Below are positions 27,501 through 38,000 of a stretch of DNA of 64,000 nucleotides, piece by piece. The DNA is from Datnioides undecimradiatus (lineage: Eukaryota; Chordata; Actinopteri; Lobotiformes; Datnioididae). The notes beneath the pieces are model-generated. The model made no database searches and was not told the origin of the DNA. It saw only the letters and a program-made list of their open reading frames with translations. The position numbers and the translations under genes were made by a program. Positions within the stretch are counted from its first letter, which is position 1. Every line of letters starts with the position of its first letter. The DNA is taken from the NCBI GenBank assembly GCA_008933995.1, contig WARS01000031.1, positions 1,454,001 to 1,518,000 of the forward strand, written 5' to 3'.

Positions 27501-30500
27501 CATGTTAGACAGTACTCTGTTCCTTATTGTGTTTCTCTTCACCCTGGGGACCCACAGGGCTCTGTAGTCTATGGTTACACGAGTGTTAGTCCGACATTGT
27601 CATTGTTTGCTCCAATAACGCTCCATTATCCACGCGGGAATCTGATGCTGCCATACAGTCGACAAGCTGAGCTCTAGCAAATCTGGCACTGTTATCTCTG
27701 GCTTTGAAGAGAGTCACTTCTTCACGACGACAGCATCTCCGGCCTTAATCTTCCCTGTTAATAGTAGATCCTCGATAACAGCGGATCAAAACATTTCTGG
27801 TTTTTTGATACTTGTGATTTTTACTTCTTTAATTGCTGTAGTCAGGGTTTGTGACAAATGCAATTGTATTGGGCCACAATCCACAATCTGGTAACAACTG
27901 CTCTAAAAAACTGTATGAAATAAGCAGATAGATCCTTCCTCCTCTGGTTACCTGTGCTAACGTTTCATGAAGTAAACTCTCTAAAACAGCCAATTATCAT
28001 TTCTAAAATCTGTGCGGAGAAACACATTTCTGTGTCTGTACAAGGAAACAGTTGAGACATCCTACGCACGAGAAACTTGAACAGGACAAACAGTGCTATC
28101 AGACACACAGCCGTGATTCCAACCCTGGAGGGGGAAAGAGGAGAGAGTTGACATTTGACACTGGAGAACCGACTGTAAAACAGCAAAACAGACAGCTGCG
28201 TCTTGATTACAGATGCATATGAGCAACACTTTTAACCTAAACTGTAAAATGTTGTGTTTCTTTCTCACCTCAGCATTGGACGGAAAGCTTTACACTGCAT
28301 CCATCTAGGATATGCCAAGGATTTCCCAATAACGGTATCTTATCATCAGTTTTGTACTTAAGAAGGAAGCGCTGCTGTCGAAACTATGAAAACGTACCAT
28401 ATGCCATCATTGGAAGGAGGTGAGTAATCACGTTAGTCATGAAGCACTCGCTAATGTGCAATTACACTGTTTGGATAAAACCTGTGATTTATTTACCCAC
28501 TGGTAGACTTGTTGTGCAGCCAAGAGTCCAAACAGTCCAGTAAAAGTCCTGCACTGAAATGTCACTATATAAAGGATGTTTGGTGATATTCTATATTTTA
28601 CCTCTTGTCAACAAATACCACGATTATTCCCCTGGGCTACAAAGCTACACTGCTCTCCAAAGACTACTAAAACCACATGAATGCGCCACAACAGCTGACT
28701 GTACATAGAAGTGGATGCAGCCCCCGGGTCTGAAAACTGAAGCCAAAGCTCAAGTTTCTTAAACCTGCACTGGTCATCGGGGGGGGGGGGGCAACTCAAC
28801 AGACACAACACAACAGTCCAGTGCTGGAGGTCAAAAGGATTCTTAAAGACTAAGGAACATATAAAAATGCCAAACTTAACATTTTAGTCTCTGCTCTTAA
28901 ACACAAAAACACACACAATTTCAATCTGTAATCACAGTTAATAAAGGAGAATCCAGCGTTTGGTCCACAGTTCAGCACCGAGGCTTAATATCGAGCCACG
29001 CTGAGACAAACAGAGGTGATTAAGTGCTCTCTGTGGGGTTTGTAATACAACACAGTGTTATGACTGCTTCTCCGGAGGCTGATTCACACAGAGTGAGGAT
29101 CATTACACAACAGTTCACAAAAACAACATTCATTCACAAATTAAACAGACACCTGAGCTGTCAAACATGACACATGCTCGCCTGCCTCAGTTTGTTATTA
29201 CAGATTGCAGCTCTGTCCGTGTTTATGTGCGTGAACAGGCCAATGACGTAAGTCTATCTTATCTCTGTCGTTATCCCTTTACTTCGCACTGCGATTAGAT
29301 CTCCCTCCGGTCTCCTCCACTCCTCCCTCTTGTTTATGCCCCCACATTTATTTCATCTCCCCCGTAATCCTCCTCATTCACCCTGTGCTCCCGAATTCCC
29401 TCCAATCTCTGTTTTCTTCCCGCTCTCATTCATGACCTGTGAGGTCCCTTGATTGGATTGCACCATCCAGGTCATCACAGCGATCAAAACATCATGGGAT
29501 TACCACAGCTTTCTCAGCTCTGTGTGTGTGTGTGTGTGTGTGTTTAATGACTCAACGTGCAACATAAAAACAAATCTCCGTGCCAAAATCAGAGCTAGTG
29601 TAGAGCAGAAAACATCTACAAAAAAGGATTAGACCACACAATTTAGTTGATGTTCACGTCCATATTTTAAAGGCATCTTGCGTAGATCACATACAGATCG
29701 TGCTATACTCTAAAATGTTGTTTTCATTACTTCTGACCTTTGTCCAAACCCTTTTTGATTGCTGAATGCATTTTTTCCAGCAGCCACAGTTTCAACTCAA
29801 GCCAATGATGCATGAAAATCAACTTGCAGGGACTTGAGACTTTCTTGAGATAGGTAATCCATCACAGCAAACACTGAGTCGTCTTCAGTGTTCTTTCTTT
29901 TTTTTTTAAAAAGGTTTCTTCTTAGAAAGGTAGATTAGTGACACAAAATTGCAATACAGGGTCGCATTTTCGATTTGCATCTGAAAGCAGCTGAATGGAA
30001 ATGGCTATTTTATATTAAAAAACGGCAACTGAGCAATGAGAATTATCACAAATACAATATTTTAGATTGGTTCAGGTTGTAGACAAGCAAACTGCAACTA
30101 AATTGCAACATACAGCATGTGGTACATGAATCACTCCTCTCCACTGCAGACCTGCACTAAAAGAGATCTGTGTGGAGTGATGAGGAAATGACTGAAATAA
30201 GTGTCATATTTTCATATTTTCTGACACCCTTTTAATAACGTCATCTTGTTCACCTTCTTCTTCTGCAGATGTGTGATGGCATCCACCTGGAAGATCAGTG
30301 TCATAAGCCGATTGCCTCAACCTCTAATATCTGTATAACAATAGCTGTGGAAGTGTAAATGACTTCGCTACTTGATTTGCTGATTTTCTGTAAGTTTGAT
30401 GGAAACTAGCCCTACATTTAAAAGCCCCTTTTAACAAAATTCATAGTTGCATTTAACACATGTACGAGGCAGAAAACAAAACAATGTGGTTTAACAAGTG

Positions 30501-32005
30501 GGCAGCTCTACAATTTAAAGGGATTTACTGAGCATCCAGTGGCTAGCTCAGCCTCGGTGATTGCACACAGCTCTGCAGAAGCCCTGACCTAGCCTGCACA
30601 GTTCACACATCATCAATCTCTGACTTTGGAATTACCAAGCGTCTTGTCTCGTCTTTTGCTGTCAGCAAACCAGCTTCTGTCCAGCTACTAATTTCAAATT
30701 TGAATCACTTTGGCTTCACACGAAACAGGAATAATGCATTATTGGCCAACATTGTTTGAGAACCTGAAGGCATCACCAGGAAACAATTACTGCTTCCGAC
30801 AGAAACCACGTCTGTTAATTTGAAATGTTTCAGGATGCTTTAAAAATGTCCCGTCATGACCACAGTTAAAGATACAGGGTGACATCCTGTTGAGGAAGTC
30901 CTGGACATTTGTCTTGAAGAGAGTTTGAGTTTGTCAGTTTGATGGGAGTTTACAGTGACAGTGAGGGTGTGGAGTACACAAGTTTCAGTTTTGTGTGTTT
31001 ATGTTTGATGGGAGTGGATCTGTTACAAAGGAAAGGATAAGCCTCTCCACTAACCTGCCACTCTACATGTTAGATTAAAGACTTTATTACAAAACCAGAG
31101 ACTGTAATCCTTTGTCTCAGCCTGTCTGTCATTCTCTCTTACTTTCTTTTTATCCTCCTGGTCCATGTGCTGCTGTTTCCTCTTCTGTTTTCGTCTAAAA
31201 CATCTTTTATTCTCTTGCTTTTCATCCACGCAGGGCTCGTCTTGCATCGCCGCTTTCATTTTCCTTTTTCAAAATTAGCTCTAACCTGATTTCACTTTCC
31301 TCTATTTCTGTTTACTTCCCCTTTTCCCCCCCATATCTCCTTCTGTACACTTCCTCCAGAGGAGTGCGTCCTCTCTCCCCAAGATTCAAAATGAGCAGAA
31401 AATGTTAAAAACAAAAACAAAACAACAACAACAGCTTTCTCCTTTCATCAAGCACCACTGCACCCTTGGAGAATATCTTGCCCTAGTATCTGAGCAAAAC
31501 ACACACAGCGCAAAGACGCACTCTTGGCACATGTGTGCGACTGCTGTGTGGCATGCACAGAAACCACGGGGGCGTTGAGCAGAATTGCAGAGAACTAATG
31601 ATGACAGGATCACCCCGATGAGGGCGAGAGCAAACAGGATCGCATCAAAACATCAAAAAAGGTCAATTCCCAGCCTCATTCCTGCAGAGGAAAGTGACAA
31701 AATGAGGTAAAAGACCAAAGCACGGGTGACTGAGGCAATGTAATGGACGCCATGAATGTGTAGCTGTGTTCCTCTTCCTCCTCTGTTGACTAGTCTCAGT
31801 CGGCCACACTCATGCATACAGTTACAGAGGCACCGCTCCACTCGTTATTCTAATCTTCTTTGACATGAACACATTCGAGGATATGCAGACGCGAATGCTT
31901 TCAGTGGCTGCTTGCTTGCCCAGCAGGCCTGGGAACCACAGGGTTTAAGGAGAGGAAGGAGGAGGGGGGCGTTACTGAGAAAAATACAAGCAGTGTAGTC
32001 AATCA

Positions 32006-32049
<44 letters not shown>

Positions 32050-35000
32050 CAGTCAGATAGAAAACTGGAGAGCGGTTAGCTTTGGAGAAAGCTACAACAG
32101 GAAATGAGATGAGGAGAAAGGAATTTCAACTGGATCCAAGATGTAGTTTAAAAGAAGCGAACAACCCAGTTACCCCTGTGTGAGCCTGTGTGTGTGTGTG
32201 TGAGTGTGTGTGTCAGAGTGTGTAAGACAGACAGACACACGGTGAGAAAGGAAAAACTGAAACTTGTAAGAACACAATTTATTATCCCACAGTTCATACT
32301 CAGTTCCTTTGAAGCTTTGTGGAGAATCAAAACATGAACCGAAACACAACTATAAGTTATTCGTGTTATCTCAAAATGACTAAACATAAAAACATCTCAC
32401 ACACACACACACACACACAGACGTACTCTGCAGATATTCATGGCACTGGTGACTATGATCCCACAGTACAATATTCCTTTATAATTAAAACTATGTCTGC
32501 AATTTGCATTTATTTTCTTCATCAGTCCATTCTTGATGACTCATTTCCTCAAATGTCAGAAAATACAATAACACAACATTCACTATCAGGGTTCACGTTA
32601 CCAAGTCAAATCTTGAAGGGTTTCTAATGCAATTAGGTGTCAATACAACTGTGGTGCCGTGAGATCAGATGTAAACAAACAGCGCACTTGGCGCCAGACA
32701 TGGCCTGGTCCATATAACTGACCAAACCCTGACCGTTACACTTCCCATAACGCAAAATGACATTGTCTAGTCCTCAACTGTAAACACGCACATGTCTTTC
32801 AGACCCAGCAGCAGCATGGGCTGTAAGGCAATTTTCTTATAGTGGTCACACATTAAATTGAAGGTCATGTGATACCAAGTGGGCCAAAAATATATTTTCT
32901 AATGGGTAAATGAATTTGGGGTGAAGTTTTACCAGGCTAAACTTTTGCTACAACAGGACATTGCTGGACAAGATGCGGAACACTGTATTACTAGTGTTTT
33001 CTGCAAAATCACTGAGGCGAAACAATCGCCAAACAGTCAATTTGCCACCATGACAAATTTCTATTCATTGTATAATCATAATCAATTATAAACTGTTGTA
33101 CGGTGGTTGAAATGTATTTAAATGCAGATGCCAGGTAAGGCTTTAAAGAGTGGTATTCGCTGTGTGCACCTATTGGCCAAACCAATGCTCATGTAATGCC
33201 ACAGGAAACATTATACAGTGTTACTTCTCATTATAAGTGAACTGATCTTTATGTGTAAAATTGCTGAATTGCACCTTTAAAGTAGCCTGCAGCAGCCAAG
33301 CCCATGAATGATAGTTCTTATCATATGAAAATCGGCAAAATGGAAGCAAATGTTTGTCCATTCACTGCAAAAAGTGCAAGGTGAGTGTTTGTCAAGTGGC
33401 CCAACAGAGAGAATAAATATGGCACCCACAAAATGAGGCTGAACACCATCACCAACAGGCAGCCGCGTTCACCACTCTGAACCATCCTGAAACCCGCTAA
33501 CACTGAAAACCTGCTAACCTCTGGAGCTCTGGTTTCACTTTAAATTTCCCCTCAACCTGTATATGTCCAATGTGAAACCTTCACCCACTTGAGGGCTTTA
33601 AAGGTGGTTGTTAGAACCATGGCAGTGCTCCGCTTGCAGCACTTCACAACTGCAGCGAACCACAACAGCAGCATCATCTGCTTCTGCGCAGCCCATATAT
33701 GCTCCATAAGACAAACGCTCCTTGAGACACAGCATGCAAGGCAAAACCACAGCACCTTTCAAACCTACATGGGCTGAATGTCATACTGAATCTGCTTCTT
33801 TCATTGTTAACTTGAGCAACAGTTTCATCCCTTATACTGAACAACACATTCAAACCCATAATACTACGTGGTATTAATTGTCATTTATAAACATCTCCCA
33901 TAAATTTAGCCAGACATATCTAAGATCCTTCAGAAAGTTTGGGATCTTGATGACAGTTTATAATAATGTTGTCTAGTTGTAAACTAATTCAGTCAGCACA
34001 AAGTGTATGTGTAACACTGGTGAGTCAGCAATTTCAATGATAAATGAAATTACTTATTTAAATAAATTCATTTTAATTCTATCAACTGATTAACTAAATG
34101 GGAACACATGAGGAAATGATCAATGATCTAATCTATTCGTCCCACGTTAGTATAAATGTCAGTACTGATGTTTCCTGCTTTCTGTCTGTCCCACTAAATG
34201 CAATGCTGCTTGTCACTAATTGTCCACAATGACAAATAAACTCCCAGTAAAACCAGCTGAGCTGTTCTCTGCTGAAGTTTCCACAAGACCACAACAGTTG
34301 CTGGAGCAGCGTGAGGAGAAACAGCATGAAGAGAAAAAAAGGGGGAGTTTACAGTTGAAGTCTGGCTGGGCTGTACACCACAGTCTCTGTGATAAACCAG
34401 TGTTCAGTTACTGATCAAACTCATTCTGTGTCTGGAGCTAATGTTCAAACAGATTCGTTAGTCTCAGTGGAAAACTTGGCTGAAACAAAAATACAGAACC
34501 ACAAACACGCACGAGAAAAGGGCGAAACGCAGCGGGGTTTACACTGTGTACGGAGAATCAGCCTTAAAATCTGCTCACATGTTAGAAAAAGCAAGGTCAG
34601 GAACCTGGTGTGTTCTCTCAGGATGTGAGGGTAGTTTTACAGACCAGTGTGGTGTTATGTTGGAGCGTAGAGGGAAGACACAGTTTAGCTTCAACACTCC
34701 TTCCAGACTCATTATCCATTTACATACTTCCCAGGAAACTTTGTGTAGTGTTTGTGTGTTTTTACATCTTAAAGAACAAGTAAAACGAGGACAGGCTTGC
34801 ACAGTGGTGAGAAGATATGATATCTTTTGCAAGCACAGGAAAAGGAGAGTGAGTTGGGTATAAGTCCCTGTATGTGGCAAGCTGACATTGCTCATGTTGC
34901 CAGGGGAGAGTAACACTGTTGCAAAACCTGATTTTAACAGAGAGTGTGAGCGTGTTTCTGTGTCTGTGGAGCCCTTTGCTGCAGAGGTTATTAACGACTT

Positions 35001-38000
35001 TCTGCTGGAGCTTTTTCAAAACAGAAAAGAAATGATATGGTGACTGTTTCTGACATGTTGTTGACACTTTCTCCCTCTAATGTGCAGCCCGGGGAATGTT
35101 TTCATGCTTGTGTCTTTGTCAGCAGGTAGAGGTCAGTCCAGGGAGGGACTGAGTCGACTTCTCCCACGGGGCACTTGAAGGACACCCTGAAGGAGCCGCA
35201 CTCTGGGTGAGCTCTCCAGCCTTTTATTTACCCCTGTTGACCCTGCATGCTGGGCCTACGGCAATACTTCCCCACTGTTCCTGGTACTGTGTTCATGTGG
35301 AGGGCACATTATGGCGTGTGGGGAGAGCGGCTGTGCCCAACCCGGATTATTCCACCAGCCTAAAGCTGCCTAGATCGTCAAAACAGTCAACACACATGTT
35401 TACAGCAAACGACTTCCCAGAGAGCCGGCCTTCTAGGACAAAATGGAGAACTTCTTATCAACACAATGTAATTAGCCTCATATGAAGCTTGTTATTTTTC
35501 TTAACAAGCTAAACAGGACCTGAACCCTTCACTAAACAAGAGCAGGAGTCCTCCATACAGATGGAGCGTTTCTAAAACATTCCTCCTGTCCCTCTACGCT
35601 GTCACTCCATGTCTCCTATTCAGTCTGGAAAGGAGGAAGTTTGGGAACCTCTACTGGCCAGCTGTCAAGGAGAGGCAGGGGGGTGGGGTCTGTCACTAAT
35701 AACCAGCTTCCAACTTTCTCATTTCCTTGACCTCCAACACTTAACCTCCTCTGTTCAATATGTAATCTAGTGTTTCTTCCACTGTGGTCCACACAACATC
35801 AAACACTAATTTAACCCTGGACAAAATTGCACTAGTGCTGTTATGACATTATTAAATAGTAACAATGCAGTACTGCAGCAGCTCTATAAAGTCTCAGAAG
35901 TACTGGTTGAGTGGCTTATGGAGAGGACTGACGCCTTGTTCAGTGGAGATCTGCTATAAGGTCCATGACCCCTCATGCTTGTGCATCTGCAGTGTTGCCT
36001 CTGCACATTTGCGCACTGTCACCATGTACCTCAAACTTTAGCAGAGAGCAAAATTTCGGTCAAACCCAAGCTTCATGTTATGAACGTGTCACCAGCTAGC
36101 ACTGACGAGCAAGAGGCAGCCTTAGCAGTGTAAATGGTGAAAATATGGAAATATTGGCCTGATTTGATAAGGATCATTTCTTCCTGAGGTTAAGTGAAAT
36201 TCAAGCTGAAGTGTATCCAGAGGACATCCAGTGCACATGGCGGATAGTGCTCTACACTATTTACAAGACCCCACAGACTCCATTTTTAAGGCTGCACAAT
36301 TACATCACATGATCATTAAATACAGATTTCATCACAGTTCAGTCCAAGTTATTGCTAAACTGTAGGATTTCTACTTCTACTCTACTAAAATTAAAGGTTC
36401 ACTGAGGATTGTAAACAAGAAAATAACTAAATAACACTGTGTGTATCTCTGAGGGCTAACAAACATGTTGTGTTTTCTTCCAAACAGATCATTTGGCAAG
36501 CCAAAGCTACTTTTTTGAGTATTTTAAAGTGTGCATGGTTTACATTCACGTTTGCTAGTTTGAAGTCTTCTTCACTGGCTTTGTGGGCCCATTATGTTTC
36601 TTGGGGCAAGAACTGTCACTCAGTGGAATAGCTTAAAGCTAACACTAGGATGTGAACTGGATGCAGTCTGTTCCTGTGTGTCCTTCCTCATGAGTTTGTA
36701 TGATACAAACAAAATATGGACTCACTCATGAAAACACTGCTCCTTAGCACTGCTAGTGGTCAGAAACTGTACAGGGTACCTTTAAGTTGTGTTTGAGCAA
36801 AGTTTGGCTAGTCAGAGCAGGTCGGTGTAATCGTAGGTGGGTTTAAGAGTCAAATTTATTTCTTTTCACATGTCTTTGAAGGTTTGTACAGTAGTTTGTG
36901 CCAAAAAATGTATTTTCCAATGTATTTTCCAGTGCACTGAATCTGTCCGACTTTGTCAAACTATGTTTCTAGCAGTGACAGAGCAGTCGAATGCACATAT
37001 GTTGCTGTTAATTAGCGCAAAGTCCCGACTCCAGCTGTGCCACTGAGAATTCCCGTCTCTCAGAGCTGATAGAGACACAGTTGCTGACAGATGAAGCACA
37101 GCCTGCTCCTGTATGTGAGACACCACCTCTGTCTCTCACTCTGTGTCTCACTACATCTGCTTTGCATTAGCTTGTTGCCATGCAGGAAAAAACACAATTC
37201 TTTTGTAGTCTATTTCAGCCAATCAGGAACTGAATTGGGGGTAGTTTCCTGTTTCCTGTGTTCCCCAGACAGTACGGACTTGGGCCCAGTAGTCCCTTTC
37301 GGTTTCCGAAATTCATGTGTTCCTCCAGGAAACTGAGAGGAGACATCACCATAACAATAATAACTCCCTCTCTCTTCTCCAAACATGCGGCAGATTTTCA
37401 GCTCTGAGTCATGAGCCGACCGCACTCTCATGCCAAAGGACAAGACTTTGATGAAAACAATGTGATGCAAGTGTTACATAGACATTACTGGGAGAAGAGC
37501 TCTGTGGGGATCACACTGACATGGGGTATGACTGCTGCTAGGTAACAAGACAGCGTAAACTTGGCTGTCGTCACTGTACAGAAGAACAAGAACGGAAGAA
37601 ACTCAAGGATCCAGGATCGTAAGTGACGACAACATGAAGGTTCATCATGAACAGCAGTAAATGAGTCACGGTGTGAAAGCTGGGTAACATGACATCATTT
37701 TGCCAGTGGAGTGTGGCAACATAAATATACTACAGTACTGTAATCAAGTACAAATTTTAGTTACATGTACTTTCCTTTATGTATTTCAATTGGATGCTAC
37801 ATTATTCTTCTACCACTCAGGGTCTAAAGCCATGTGTTCAAATATCTGGTTTCATCCAACCAATGGTCCAAAACCCAAAGATAATCAATTTACGACTAGG
37901 AAAAGCTAAGAATCTTGTATCTGAGTGGCTTAAAACAGCAATTCTGCTTGAAAATTATTTAGACTGTGTAAAAAGTTTTATTTTTCTGATGAGTGAATGA

